This document shows positions 1 through 33,900 of a stretch of DNA of 64,000 nucleotides, piece after piece. How positions within the stretch are numbered: position 1 is the first letter of the stretch; the number at the start of each line of letters is the position of its first letter. The position numbers were made by a program, and so were the translations under genes. The notes beneath the pieces were generated by a model, which worked only from the letters and a program-made list of their open reading frames with translations, did not search any database and had not been told where the DNA came from. This DNA comes from Struthio camelus (Eukaryota > Chordata > Aves > Struthioniformes > Struthionidae): NCBI RefSeq assembly GCF_040807025.1, contig NC_090952.1:1860001-1924000 (forward strand). Reading direction: 5' to 3'.

Positions 1-675
1 GCATGCAGGACGGCAGCTCTGCCCTTGCACTGCTGCGGGAGGCTGGCTGAGCTGCTGCTGGCCTGAGACTGGGCGCCTTTGCGCAAAGCACTTTGTTGGG
101 TGGAGGAGCTCTCCACAGGGGTCGGCAAGCGCCCTTGCTCATCCTGCACCATCCCTGGTGTGAGCCTCCCACGTGTGTGGTTGGTCTTGGTGGGTCTATT
201 TATTCTCGTGGTGCTAACCCTGCAGTGTGTCTGAGCCTACCCTTCCCTCCCTGGCTCTGGCTAGTCTGGGGACCTCTCCTAGACCCCTTGGGACCCCTGA
301 GGTTTGGGGGTATGGCTTGCTCTTAGGCATGGATGGAGGCTGCTCTGTGCCTTGAGCAGTCTTGGTGCAGGCCTGAAGAGGGGATGCCCAGCGTGAGGCT
401 GGGGTGGCTGCCCAGGGCATTTCATGGGGGTCTGGGCTCCTCTACCTGCTCCAAGCTGTGGGGCAGCGGGAGAGCCAGCTCCCATGTGAGGGTTCATGTG
501 GCTGCCAGGAGTCTTTGTATAAAACACTAACTTATACCAAAGGGGATGCCTTATTCTCAACGACGCTGGTCCCTGCTGGTCACCATGTCTCTTGTGTCTG
601 TAAAGATTTGTTCTGTGTAAATACATCTTTATAATAAAGAGTTATGATGGCAATAAACCCTTATTTTTGGCAAGG
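1..675 (+). other. 3' UTR and end of an unidentified plus-strand gene
   Basis: The right part of this stretch looks like a transcript end: an AT-rich run after about 510, AATAAA at 633-638, a second AATAAA at 652-657, and GT-rich sequence just downstream. No protein family could be recognised upstream; a short open frame begins at position 3 and stops at 48-50, but too little is visible to call it coding. The transcript would converge on OCRL. In human the neighbour convergent with OCRL is APLN, but no apelin peptide sequence is visible here, so I do not assign that name. Confidence 0.5.
633..657 (+). terminator. Paired polyadenylation signals
   Basis: AATAAA occurs at 633-638 and again at 652-657, preceded by a T-rich stretch and followed by a GT-rich element around 685-715. 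This is the usual arrangement for cleavage and polyadenylation of a plus-strand transcript entering from the left. Confidence 0.55.
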
Positions 676-3600
676 CAGGCAATGGTTATTCCTCTGCTGG
701 CAGGGAGGGTGTGGGGATGCCTTGAGGCTCCCCAGCTCTTGCTGGGGTGGGAGCAGTGTGGAGGGCAGGGTTGGGTGCTTTCCCCCGCTGCAGCGGGTGC
801 TGGTAGAGGTGCTGCCCTAGGGGGGAGAAGGGCAGCGTGGCCAGGTGCCAGAGAGGGGCATGGAGAAGCTGCGTGCACAGTGTGCGTGTGTGTGCCTGGA
901 GCTGGGAGAGCATCACAGTGTGAAGGGCCGGGTGCCCATGCTACCTTGACCTTCCTGCAGCTTTCTGCACCTCGGGGGATTTTTCTGCTCACCTCAGTTC
1001 CCCTTGCTGGCACACGACAGGCACTGGGGGGGGGGGGGTGATGTGTTTAGGTGCATGTCTGCATAGGGCTGTTGAGTAACAACTGCTTTAAAAGGGGTGA
1101 AGGAAGGCAAAAAAAAGAGGGAAGAGCTCTGTCACCAAGAGGCTGTGGCTGGACGCTTTGTACGGGGAGGAGGGGACATGGCCCGGCTGTCTGGGCTCCT
1201 GTCATCCAGCCCCTGACAGTGGCAGGCTGAGGCGATGCTGAGTGTTGTGACAGCAAGTTGAGTTTTTGGGCCTGAGCATCCCTTTAGCTGAAGCCTTCCC
1301 TGCAGCTAATTGCTTTTGTAGCACAGTTTCTAAATTGAGGCCGGGGTGTGCGTGTGCTCCTGCCTCGCCGGAGTTGCCTTGGTTACAAGCCTGGTGCTGG
1401 AGCCGGGCTGCGGCCGGAGCAGCGGCTCGGCTCCTGCGCCTCTCCAGGCTGTGGAGGCAGCTAGAGCGGGGCTAGCAGCACCCGCGCTGGCAGCGTGGGG
1501 CCGGGAGCCGTGTGAAGGCGTCCGGGGCTGGCTTAGCTCCATGGGGTGGGGGGGGTCACAACGCAACGTTGGGCTTTCACTGTGGCCAGGCACCTCAGGG
1601 GTCTGCCTTGAGCCTGCTCCAGCACCACTTCCTCTCCAAATAGGGCCTGCCGTCCCAGTGACGCCCCCCTGCAGCGCTGGGCAGCGGGAGCTGAACCACC
1701 GTGCCCCGGCTCTGCTGGCCGCGTGCCCGCTGTTGCGCTGCGCGAGCGGCGGCCCTGCCGCGCGCAGCCCCTGCACAGCCTCTGCGGGAAACCTCCTGCG
1801 CGCGGCCCCACCGCCTGCCCTCGTGGGCTCCGTCCCGGGGCGGCCTCGCCGAGGGAGGCTGTGTCCTGGCTGGCCTAGCTCGGGCCTCGGAGCACCGTGG
1901 GGGGAAAGGCAGGGGCACGGGAGCATGGTGGCCCCCGGGGACGTGGTGGGCCCCCCCCCCGGCAGGGCAGGGCAGGGGACGCGGGAGGGCGGCGGGGAGG
2001 GGGTTAACGGGGCCGTGGTGGAGCGGAAAGGCCCCAGCTGCAGGGGCTGGGAGCAGGGGCCGTGGGGGAAGTGGGGCTGGGCCCAGCTGGCCTGGATTAG
2101 CTCATCCTCCAGGAGCAGGGAGGGATGTGCTCCCAGGCCGCACGCCAGCGGGCTCCCGTCACACTGCTCTCCCACGTCTGCCACGCTGCCGGGGAGCCTG
2201 CCGCAGAGCCCGGCGGCCGGTCGTGCGTGGCTCCCAGCTGTGCGGGAGGGACCGTGACGGGGCCATGGAGGTTGGTCCGTGCCTGTCCTGGCTGGCGTCT
2301 ACTGGAGCTGGCTGGGAGGAGACATGGAGGTGCAGTTATAACACCGTTCATTCCCCCACTCTGACCCCTGCGCTGGGGTTTGTGGCCCCATGCTGCCCTT
2401 TTCTGGGCCTCAGTGTCCCTAGAGACTGAAGGCTGCCTTGCTGCTGTGATGGGGGGCAGGATGTGGTACCATGGCTGCAGCATTCCTGGCTGAAACCAGC
2501 TCCCAGGCAAGTGCCCGGCTCGTGGGCTGCCCTGGGTCAGGGCTGTTTCTGCAACGGTGGGATGCTTTTCGTTCCTCCTCACCCTACTGTGCTGCTGCTA
2601 CCAGCTCCAAACCACTCAAGGTTTGCCCCCTTCCCTACTCTCCCCCAACCCCTCTGCCCTGCTCGCTGCAGATGGCCAGCGCTGCACCATGCCCACAGCC
2701 ACCTTGGAACCAACGCCGGGGGGACGCCAGCCTGCCTGGCACAGGAAGGACAGCCTGCCTGGGGGAACCTGCTGGGCTGCATCAAGGCTGGCTTGGGAGC
2801 CTGTGTCCTCCCCTGGAGAAGACGCTGATTTGCCCAGAGCCAGGCCTGCAAGCGATGCCCTGCAGCTCGGCCTTGCTGGGCACCACTGGAGGGGGACCTT
2901 GGTCTGCAGCCAGCAGATACACAGCTGGGCCCTGACCCCAGCCCTCCCATGCTAGCCTGGAAGAAGGAGGCCAGGGAGGACCCCCGGTTGGGTTGTGGCC
3001 AGCTGGTGCCGGAGGAAAAGGCTCCTGGGCTGGGAAAGCCTGAGGAATCTCTGGCTTTTCCTGGTCTGGCCAGCTGCCTGCAGGCAGGTGGGAGGCTGCT
3101 GGGCTCCTCCAAGCTCTTGGTGCCCAAGCTCCCTCATGCTCCTCAAACGTTACCTGCAGCAAAGATCCGTCCCCTGCAGCAGGGAGCCACAGCAGTGCTG
3201 GGGGAACGGGCATGGGCAGAGCAAGCAGCGGGAGGCGTGTGCCGGCATGGGAGAAGCGATGCGGGAGCAGCATCATTGGCACTGCAACAGGCTGCTTGCT
3301 GCAAGTGCTGCTAGGTGGGGAAAGCAGGAGGGTTGCAAGCTTTCAGCACCCAGGGGCTGAGGGCTGGGGTGGGTGCAGGCAGCTTCTCCACCCCATGCAA
3401 GCACCTGGCTGCCATCCCTAGGCATACGTGCAGGTGCCTTGCAGAGCATGGCCAGGACAGGGCTCTCTGCTGAGACCCAGTGTGTTGAGTGGCGAGGCAA
3501 AGCTGCTCAGCGTGCTGGGAGAGATGATGGGAACTGGCTGAGCCACCGCTGCAGTCCTCGGGAACCTCTGGCTGCATCCCACTGCTGCTACAGGGCCACA

Positions 3601-4785
3601 CCAGTCCCACCACCCTGACACGTCCAGCATGGTGCACCCCAAGCACTGTCAGGCTCTCCTAGCATCCCTGGCAGGCTGTAGGGCACGTACAAGGCTCCAC
3701 CTCCACAGAGGGGTCACAGAGGTGTGCCAACAGCCTCCTCGGTCCCCCATCAACCCCTGTGTTGTTGGCCAAGCCCTGTGCAGGCCCAGCCCTTGGGCCT
3801 GTCCCTGGAGAGCAGCAGGACTTCGAGCCCTCTCTGGCATTTCCGCCGGCAGTGCCAGGAATGTAGTGGCCACGGGAACAATGCCGGCACCTTGCACCGG
3901 TCCAGTCCATGACAAAGCTGAGCGCAGCTGCCTGGGCACAGCCCTGCTCTCAAGGAGACGGCAGGAAGCAGATGGAGATGACACCGGCAGGCGTTTCCTG
4001 AGGCAGGATGTGCCCTGCTTTCTCCACTGCTGACCCAACTGCTGAGCCAGTGTGGCTGGAAGGGACCGCAGCCATTGCTGCCTGGGCATGCCAAGAGCCC
4101 CGTGCCATGCTGTGGTGCTAGCATCCCTACAGGATGGCCAAGATTTCTGCCCCATGCTGGCAGGGGAAGACCTAAACCCTTTGCTCTCAACCATTAGGGA
4201 TGGTGAGACAGAGGCAACAGCTGGGCATATCCAACACCCAAGCTGTTCCCGTTCCCCAGGAAAGGCCAGAGCCTGTCCCTGTGCAGAGGGAGCCCTGAGC
4301 CCTGGGCCTCACCTGGTGCCTCTAGGGGAGCTGGGGGTGCCAGGCAGGGCTGCCTCTACATGGCAAGGGATGATGCCTGCCCACATTGTCCAACGGGCTT
4401 TGGTCAAGCTGCAAGGGATGACACTCCAGCATGGTGGTGGGGGGAAAAGCCCCAGTAAGTAGCACCGGGGCTGGAAAGAAGTATTCAGAGGCAGGAGATG
4501 AGAGAGAGGGAGGAAGGAGGCTGCACCCCTGGGGATGCAGGAGTGCTCAGCACGCTGGCACCAAGCTTCTGCCCAGACCGCTGGGGCAGCCTCTGAAGGT
4601 GCTGGCTCCTGGCCCCCCAGAAAGAGCCACAGCCCAAAGCCCTCGGGCTTGGAGGAGATGGGCAGCACAGCACAGAGCTGCAACTCCACCAGGCACAGCC
4701 ACCCCTAGCACACACTGCAGAGCAAATGCATGAGGGATGGCAGGCTCAATGCAAGCAGCAAGGCCAGCCCCAGCCCAGCAGACCT
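676..4785. other. Intergenic region with no recognised gene
   Basis: This is moderately to strongly GC-rich sequence between two convergent transcript ends. Long open frames occur on both strands at about 1.3-2.4 kb, but they follow from high GC content, run in several frames at once and match no family I know. It contains a 13-G run at 1026-1038, a CpG-dense island at about 1,380-2,260 (listed separately) and otherwise unremarkable sequence. A fast-evolving or noncoding gene cannot be excluded. Confidence 0.6.
1380..2260. promoter_or_regulatory. Orphan CpG-rich island
   Basis: CpG dinucleotides are very dense here, above all at 1,690-1,860 where CG recurs every few bases, while flanking sequence is GC-rich but CpG-poor. 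Unmethylated islands of this kind usually mark promoters, yet this one lies between the 3' ends of two convergent genes. No start codon with a convincing protein was found beside it. It may drive an unannotated noncoding transcript or simply be a GC-biased patch. Confidence 0.45.
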
Positions 4786-4804
4786 ACTCATTGCACAACG
4801 GAGG

Positions 4805-4810
4805 TTTATT
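4805..4810 (-). terminator. OCRL: OCRL polyadenylation signal
   Basis: On the minus strand AATAAA lies here, downstream of a T-rich stretch (complement of the A-run at 4853-4868) and followed by a GT-rich element. It would give OCRL a 3' UTR of about 1.5 kb. No other convincing minus-strand signal was noted between the stop codon and this point. A plus-strand AATAAA at 4829-4834 lies back to back with it. Confidence 0.6.
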
Positions 4811-6316
4811 TGGAACAAACGGATTCCCAATAAATTATGTAATTTAAAAATTAAAAAAAAAAAAAAAAGAAGAGCACAAGGTACAGGAGCCTCTGGCAGC
4901 TCAGCCAGGGCACAGGGAACACAGAGCGGCACAGGACGCGGCCAGGCCCCACAGGGCCTAGGCTGAGCATGGGAGCTGGTGAGGAAGCCAGCCTCTCCTG
5001 GATGCAAGTCCCAACTCACCTCACCTCCTGCAGCAGACTCCCCCCTGGCTGAGGCCACACCGCTCCTGTCGCAGCCCACGCCAAAGGTCCCAAGGGGGGT
5101 CCCTGTCTAGGCTTGTGGCCCAAGTTGGCAAGTGTTTGCTTAGTGTTTTGGTAAGGACAAGCCTTTCTTCTTGCACCCATCAGTGCCAGCCTCAAGGGGG
5201 GGTCCCCCACCCCACCCCACCCCACCCCAAGCTCTGCCTTACCCTAGCACATCAGCCCCCCACATGACCATCAGTCCCTAAGCTCCGAGGTGGATTCATT
5301 TTCCCTCACCTCCTGCTTGCAGCACCTCAGGAAGAAGGGAAGGACAGCAGCCACCACCACCCTGCTCACCCAGACCAAGTCCTATCCCTGAGGCTCATCA
5401 AGCAGGGCTGGGAGGGACACAAGCTGCATCCTGTTCTCTCCATCCTACTCAGTGCCTGCACACACGGACAGACCTAGAGAAGCTGAGTGTAACCACACTG
5501 CCTGAATCAGGGTTCTCCAGCAGCCAGTCACAAATCCAGATGTCCCAGAGCAAAGCTAGGGCACAGGAGAAGGGAGAGGTGAACAAGGCCAACACGTCAG
5601 TGCCAGAAAGCCAGAGCAGGAGAAAGCCTGGGTGCCAGAGCCTTACAAACCAAAACCAAGGGAAGAGGATAACACACTGCTGGAGAAGAGGAAAGAAGCC
5701 AGATGTCCAGTTAACCCTCCTGGCACAGCTGCTGTCCTTCCATAGCACAGTGATGGGGTAACAGAGCGAGCTTGGTCTGCTTCAAGGCAGAGGGTGACAT
5801 ATGACGAATGCTAGCCTAGGACAGAGCGCAGGGCACTGACCAGTAACACCAGTACATACCAGCATGCATGCCTCACCCACCTAGTGGCACGGCGTGTAGG
5901 CTGAGCACCAGCCAGCTCTGCCCCAGCCCTCCAAAAGCACCTGCAGTCTCTACCCTTCCTAGCAATGGCTCGAGGGACTTGGGGGAGGAAAGGAGAGAGA
6001 AGCACGGCTAAAGGGAACTGGTGACACTACCAGGGGAAGGCCAGGCTGCTGGCACAGTGCTTCAGCACCAGCAGGGCCACCTAGCTCCTAGAGAGAAAGC
6101 AGAAGGCTCCTGACTTGGATGGCAGTGCAATGAGCGTGCAGGTCCTCTGCAGTGCAGGGTACAGCAGCGGGAAGGAGAGGAGAACACTTCCTTTCTGACT
6201 GTAAACACGGCACTTTGAATAGCCCAGAGCCTTCCAAACTTCAGGAACTGTCAGAGGCCTGGCCTCAGCACAGGGCCCTACAGTGCAGGGCCCCAGCTTT
6301 GGCACATATGTAGGGG
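4811..6316 (-). other. OCRL: OCRL 3' UTR (inferred)
   Basis: This is the sequence between the OCRL stop codon and the minus-strand AATAAA. It has no recognised gene. A short (CCCCA)n run lies at about 5,204-5,229. No splice acceptor or conserved coding segment was seen. The assignment as UTR rests only on the poly(A) signal at its far end. Confidence 0.55.
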
Positions 6317-27862
<21,546 letters not shown>

Positions 27863-28330
27863 GGCGGCGCCTCCCGGCCAGGCCCGCGGCGACCTCCGTC
27901 TCCCGGCGACTCGGCGCGGAGAGCGGGGCGGCAGCGCAGAGCGGCGCCGGCCTCGAGCGCCACCGCCCCCTGGCGGCGGGCGGAGCGCGCCGCGCCGCGC
28001 GGGGCTCGAGCCGAGGGGACCCCGCGCAGCGCTGGGGCGGCCGGGCGACCTCCCCCGCCTCGTTCACGGCCCACCCAGGGCCCCGCTGGCAACGCGGCTA
28101 CCACCCAAGCATAAGAGAGGGCTTCCTCTAAGAAAGGCTCCTTTTAAGGGCTTCCCCCCCCCCCGCCTTCTCCCCCCGGCAAATTATCACGGTAGCTCCG
28201 CAGCCACGCGGGTCTGTGCCGTTTGGAGCCGCAGGCGACGGCCGCCGCCCTGCCGTGAGGGACAGGGCGCAAAGCGGCAACCGGCTTGGCAAAGCGGCAA
28301 GTAACAGTGGCCGGGATGCACAGCGGCAAT

Positions 28331-30640
28331 AACAGGGTTTGGCTAAGGACGCTGGCAGCAGCGCTGACTGTGGCGGGTGAGCGCCCCGAGAGCTGACGCA
28401 AAGATATGAGCCCCCACCTGCGACCTCCCTGACCGGTGCTGGGGGTAAACCTGAATCGCTCGGGCGTTTTCTTGCCCTTTGCAGAAGGCCGGCAGTGCCG
28501 CGTCCCGTGGGAAGCTGGAGCTGCTGCAGTCTCCAAAAAAGGGCAGAGCGCCGGATGCTCACCCCAGCCCTGCAAGTCCGGCCCTACAGCCAGCCGGGCA
28601 GGGGCACTTGAGGGCCTCCGGCCTCCTGGGCCCTCTGATCTGCACGGCCACGTCTGTGCCAATGGCGGTTGTTACCTTTCCAAGAGGCAAAGCCGGGAGG
28701 GCCATCAGTTCAGGCACGTGTGAGCTGGGCTGAGCGCAGGCCCGTCCCTGGGAGCCAGATGGACTTACCCAGCAGCTCCTGAGCTTGGCACTTTGCAACC
28801 CAGCGCCTCAGCGTAAGCAGAAACCAGCAGGCTGGGGTGATGCACAGCACACCAGGGCTCACCCCGGCTCTGTCCTGGCTGCCAGCAGGCGGCAGAGAGC
28901 TCTACTCTGCTGGGGCAACTGAAGCACAGGACAACGGCATCATACATCTACAGCTGGGGCTCGTGCTGAGCCCATCTCAGGCCTCGTCGAAGGCAGGCTT
29001 CTTCCCAGCACAAACTGGAGGTCTCCTGCTGCCACAGACCACACTGGGCCAGGAGCTCCTGACCATTTCCTCTTCCAGACCTCTGTCCTGCCAGAATGGC
29101 AAGCTCACAGCCAATCCCCCCCCCCCCCCCAGCCCATTCCCCTGTGGCTGTCACAGGAGGAAGTCGAGGCCTTATTCGGTCTGACTCACGAGAAGGAAAC
29201 CATCTCTGGCCACGTCGCTCCAGGAAGGAGAGAAAAAACTTACCAAGAAAGAGGAGTGCTGGGAGGACGTGGGGGCCAGCAGAGCAGCCCCCGAGGGCTG
29301 CAGGAGCCTCTCGCCAGCATGTGCACCGTTTAGCACTGCACACACCACAGGGCTGGGCAAGCTCAGATGGCCCACCGCTGGCACGAAGGCCTTTGGCAAG
29401 ACACCCCCTTCCTTTCCCACTGCCTGATAACCCCGCAGTCCTGCTGTTTGGAGTGGGAATTGATAGCAATTGGCTCTTCTCCCATGGGGTTTCCAAAGCA
29501 AGGTGTAAACCTGCCGGACCCCCGCAGATGGGCATGTGCCACAAACTAACTGGTGGTTAGTCCTCTGCCCAGTCTTTCTGTAACAGCCTGTCTTGGTTCA
29601 CATGCTCCCTTATAGGACAACTGATCCAGGATATCACGATCCGCGGGATTCACGTTTTGGCTGTGACTCCTGGAAACACCCTATATGTCATCTATAACAA
29701 ACTAGAGATCCCTTATAGAGCCTAAGCCAGTTCCATCGTCCATAGTCTACCTCCATATGGGACTAAAAAGCAAGGGCCGGGGTTGCAAATGAAAGGGAGC
29801 TGGCTTGTATTCAAATGGAAACACCTATGTGGCTGCCAGAGCTGCCTGCAGAGATAAGAGTGGAAAGGGTGCTGGTGTTGGTGCTCAGGAGGCACCCCCT
29901 CCTCCCAGGTGCATGGCCCAGCGAGGGTGCCAGGCTGTGGGCACTGGGCCTCCGGCAGATCTGGGCACAGAGGGCAAGTGATGAGCGGCACTGAGTGGCT
30001 GCAGGGAACCAAAGCCTAGGCCAGGGCCTTCAGAGAAGCGCTGCTTTCCAGCAGTCCACACTGCATGACTGGTCCCATGCTGAGGACTCTAACTCCAGGC
30101 CAGCATCTCTTACCCTTCCAAGCCATGAGTGCTGTCTCCTGGCTGCAGAGCACCTACATGGTGGGGGCACTGCTGCCTGTCCCACTTGCTCTCTGAGCAC
30201 CCCATGGAAAAGGAAACACTGCTTTGGTGTGCTCTGAGTTCAGCAGCAGCTTCAGATGCAGTTGAAGAGCCGGGAGCAGAGCTGCAGCTCCCTGGCTCGC
30301 CTGGCCTGTGCTGGACTCAGTGCACTCTGCTGGACCCCCCTCCATAGGGTCCAGCAAGACCATTCAGCCCCCATGGGGCCAGTGCTCCTGGAGTAACATG
30401 GCAACATCTCCCACTGTACAGAAAAAGCGCATGGGAAATGCTACTCCCTTGTCCCCACCATTGCTCCCAGGAAAGGCAGGAGGAAAGGAGAGCAGGAAGC
30501 TTCAGAGCCTTGTGCACCGGGGGTCTGTGCAGCCGGGCCTTGCCCTAGGAGCCCGATACTGCCAGGAGCGGGGGGAACTGACCCAGTGCAGCCCAGTCCC
30601 ACCGTGGCCCAGCCCCTGTTGAGCCCAGCACCAGGACAGC
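28331..30640. other. Gap between OCRL and ERCC6L, no recognised gene
   Basis: The two genes are head to head with start codons about 3 kb apart. This stretch holds a 15-C run at 29116-29130 and several GC-driven open frames without family resemblance. A less GC-rich patch at 29,580-29,740 stands out from its surroundings but resembles nothing I know. Confidence 0.6.
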
Positions 30641-30843
30641 GCAGCCCGAGACCGGCCCCGGCCCCGGCCCCGCCAGCCCCCGTCCTCTGGCCCCGGCCCC
30701 GCCCCCCCAAAACCACGTGGTGGCTGCGGGACTCGGCCGGCCGCAGCCCCGCCCCCGGACGCTGACTGGCTGCGCGGCCGTTCATTTGCATGCGGGGTGG
30801 GGGGGGGGGAAGGGAGCGCGGGGCAGGACGGGAAGGGCCGGCG

Positions 30844-30849
30844 TTTGAA
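30844..30849 (+). promoter_or_regulatory. ERCC6L: Candidate CHR element TTTGAA
   Basis: TTTGAA lies 33 bases before the start codon with GC-rich sequence just upstream, the layout of a CDE/CHR pair. CHR elements mediate repression in G0/G1 and activation in G2/M. The call rests on the match and on the known cell-cycle expression of the gene. Confidence 0.45.
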
Positions 30850-30881
30850 GCGCGGGGCGGCAGCGGCGGGGCGCGCGCGCC

Positions 30882-30922
30882 ATGGCGGAGCTGGAGCCTG
30901 GGCAGGAGGAGCGGTACCGGAG
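30882..30922 (+). CDS. ERCC6L: ERCC6L coding exon 1
   Basis: The start GCCATGG has a good Kozak context. It encodes MAELEPGQEERYR plus two bases, then donor AG|GTGAGG. Human exon 1 is likewise short. The following intron is only 266 nt. Confidence 0.85.
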
Positions 30923-33900
30923 GTGAGGCGCGGCGCGGCCGGCCGGTCGCGCTCTGTGCGGGTGTCCAGGGCGGCGGTGGCGGGGCCCGGTGCCGCTTGG
31001 TGCCGGGGTCGAGCTGGGCGGGGCCGGGGGGAGGCGAGGAGGAGGCCGCGGCCGCGGGGGCGGCGGGGCCTGGTGGCACTTGGTGCCGGGGGCGAGCGGG
31101 GCTGGGGAAGGGGCCGGGGCCCCGGGGGCGGCGGCGGGCTCCGCGGGCGGCGGCGGGCTCCGCGCGGTGCCCATGGCGCTTCCCGCAGGCTGGTGAGCGG
31201 GGCGAAGGCGGCGGCGGGCGGCGGGGACCTGGAGGAGGCGCTGCGGTTGTTCCGGCTGGCGGCCGCGATCCGCCCCAGCGAGAAGCTGAGTGGCCGCATG
31301 CGGCGCGTGGAGGCGGCGCTGGCCGAGGCGGCAGCGGCGGAGGAGGATGGGGAGGAGGAGGAAGGCTTCGTGGACGTGTGCGGCAGCGGACTGCTGCTCT
31401 ACGGGGAGATGCACGGGAAGCTCTTCCAGCACCAGCGGGAAGGTGTTGCTTTTCTGTACCGCCTGCACCGGGAGGGCAGGCCCGGTGGCATCCTGGCTGA
31501 TGACATGGGCCTGGGCAAGACCATCCAGATCATCGCCTTCCTCTCAGGCATGTTTGATGCTGACCTTGTCCAGCATGTCCTGCTCATCATGCCCACCACG
31601 CTGGTCAGCAGCTGGCTGGCAGAGTTTGCTCGCTGGACCCCTGGCCTGCGCGTCAAGGAGTTCCACGGCACCAGCAAGGCAGAGCGCACCAGGAACCTGG
31701 AGAGGGTCCAGAGGAAGAATGGCATTGTTATCACAAGCTACCAGATGCTTATTAACAACTGGAAGCAGCTTGCCAGCAGCCATGAAGAGGAGTTTATCTG
31801 GGACTACATCATTCTTGATGAAGCGCATAAAATCAAGTGTCCATCAAACAAAACGACAAAATGTGTGTATGCTATTCCTGCTAAACATCGCCTCCTCCTC
31901 ACGGGTACCCCAGTGCAAAACAACCTACGGGAAATGTGGTCCTTGTTTGACTTTGCATGCCAAGGCTCTCTCCTAGGAACAGCCAAAACATTTAAAATGG
32001 AATATGAGAACCCTATTACGAGGGCAAGGGAGAAGGATGCAACTCTGGGAGAGAAAGCACTGGGCCTTAAGATATCTGAGAATCTAATGACCATTATAAA
32101 GCCGTATTTCCTCAGAAGAACTAAAGAAGATATCAAAAAAAACTGCAATGCTGACAAACTGGATGCTCCTCTTCCTGAGGATCCAAGTGAAAATAGTGCT
32201 CCTGTCATGCCGTCTCTTACTAGGAAAAATGACTTTGTTGTGTGGGTGTATTTAGCACCAATACAAGAGGAAATCTACAGGAACTTTCTCTCTCTGGATC
32301 ATTTGAAAGAAGTGCTGATGACTACCCGCTCACCTCTAGCTGAGTTGACTGTCTTGAAGAAGCTGTGTGACCACCCCAGGCTTCTGTCCGCAAGAGCATG
32401 TATCCAGCTGGGCTTAGAAGGACATGAATACTCTGAGCAGGATTACAGGAGTGAAACAGGTATACTTGCAGGAGCTAACAAAATAGATCATCTGTCTGAA
32501 GAGACTGTGATTCAGGAGTCTGGGAAAATGCTGTTCCTTGTAGGACTTCTAGAAAGGCTGCGAGATGAGGGACACAGAACTCTGGTATTCTCGCAGTCGA
32601 GGAAGATGCTAGATATCATAGAGCATGTTTTATCGCGCAGACAATTTAAGATCATGCGTATTGATGGAACAGTAACCCACTTAACAGAACGAGAGAAGCG
32701 CATTAGTGCATTTCAGAATGACAAAGACTACTCTGTCTTCTTGCTCACCACGCAAGTCGGCGGCGTTGGTATAACCTTAACCGCAGCTAGCCGAGTGGTG
32801 ATCTTTGATCCCAGCTGGAATCCAGCTACAGATGCCCAGGCTGTGGACAGAGCTTATAGGATTGGGCAGAAAGAGAATGTAGTAATTTATAGACTGATTA
32901 CCTGTGGCACCGTGGAAGAGAAAATATATAGGCGACAAGTATTCAAGGACTCATTAATAAGACAGACTACTGGTGACAAAAAGAACCCATTTAGATATTT
33001 TTCCAAGCAAGAACTAAGGGAGCTTTTCACATTAGAAGATACTCGAACATCTGCAACTCAGATCCAGCTGCAGTCTCTGCATGCCACTCAACGAAAGACT
33101 GATGTACAGCTGGATGAACATATTGCTTATCTGCACTCTCTGGAAATGTTTGGCATTTCTGATCATGACTTAATATATACAAGGGAAATAACTCATGAGG
33201 AGCGGGCTGAGAATGAAGAAGCCCATCAGTACATTCAACAGAGGGTGCAGAAAGCCCACGAGCTAGTTCAGTTAGAGTCTCAGCTTAGAGACCAGAGGAT
33301 GGAGAGAATCAGAAATGCTTCTGAGGGGACATGGCCAAGAGCACCGGAACTGGCTTCCCAGCCAAAGAAGAAGTCTCCAGGATTGAACAACATCAATCAC
33401 TTTGTTTCACCACCAGTAGTTGTTAAACTTGAAAATGAGGAAGCTATAGATCTTACAGAGGATGAGGAAGTCCAGATTGTTAATGTCAGCTCTAAAATGA
33501 CAAGTCTGACTATTGATGATGTAGGTGAAGAGAAACTGGCACAAGATGTGTCCAGTATGGATACTAGCAGTGAGAAAGTGAAACAATCCAATATACAAGA
33601 ATCTGAGCAAAACGCTGAATCAAGCATTATGCCATCACCCCCTGGACTTCATCCACTTGACAAGGACAGTCCAAGTCTTGAACAGAAACAGTGTTCTCTT
33701 ACTTCTCATATAAAATCAAATAGCTTGACTGATGGAAGGAATGGTCTTTCTGAACAATCTTGGCGCTCCTGTAATGAATCTGGCATGGCTGACGATCCTA
33801 AAACTACCGAACTGTCAAATCGGGTACTTGAACCACTTACTGCCTTGGGGTCAGATGAGAATGACGTTCCTGAGCTACCTTTGGCTGCCACACTGCCAAG

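Larger units (their letters stand above)
30640..31420 (+). promoter_or_regulatory. ERCC6L: ERCC6L CpG-island promoter
   Basis: This strong CpG island spans the first exon and intron. Upstream of the start codon are a palindromic CCACGTGG E-box (30713-30720), an octamer ATTTGCAT (30784-30791) and TTTGAA (30844-30849), which fits the cell-cycle homology region (CHR) of G2/M promoters bound by DREAM/MuvB. ERCC6L is a G2/M gene in human, so the CHR match is plausible, though six bases can occur by chance. Confidence 0.6.

Noticed and set aside
1330-2430. Long overlapping open frames on both strands (up to about 300 codons)
   Set aside because: They occur in several frames together in a GC-rich, stop-poor stretch, are low in complexity (Gly, Ala, Pro, Arg) and resemble no protein family.
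2385-2432. GPMLPF-like frame that recalls the apelin C-terminus GPMPF, near where APLN would be expected
   Set aside because: The preceding residues do not match RPRLSHK, no signal peptide exon is visible and the frame runs past the motif. I consider it chance.
4040-4130. GGCTGGAAGGGACC resembling a CR1 3' motif
   Set aside because: Only about a dozen bases match and none of the following CR1 landmarks appear.
4829-4868. Plus-strand AATAAA followed by a 16-A run, like the tail of a processed retrocopy
   Set aside because: No recognisable coding or LINE/SINE body lies upstream, and the sequence also works as the T-rich upstream element of the OCRL poly(A) site on the other strand.
30797-31188. 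The ERCC6L exon 2 frame stays open through intron 1 and upstream to 30,797
   Set aside because: The intron is GC-rich and short, so few stops are expected. The clear Kozak ATG at 30,882, donor AG|GTGAGG and acceptor CCCGCAG reproduce the human two-exon structure.
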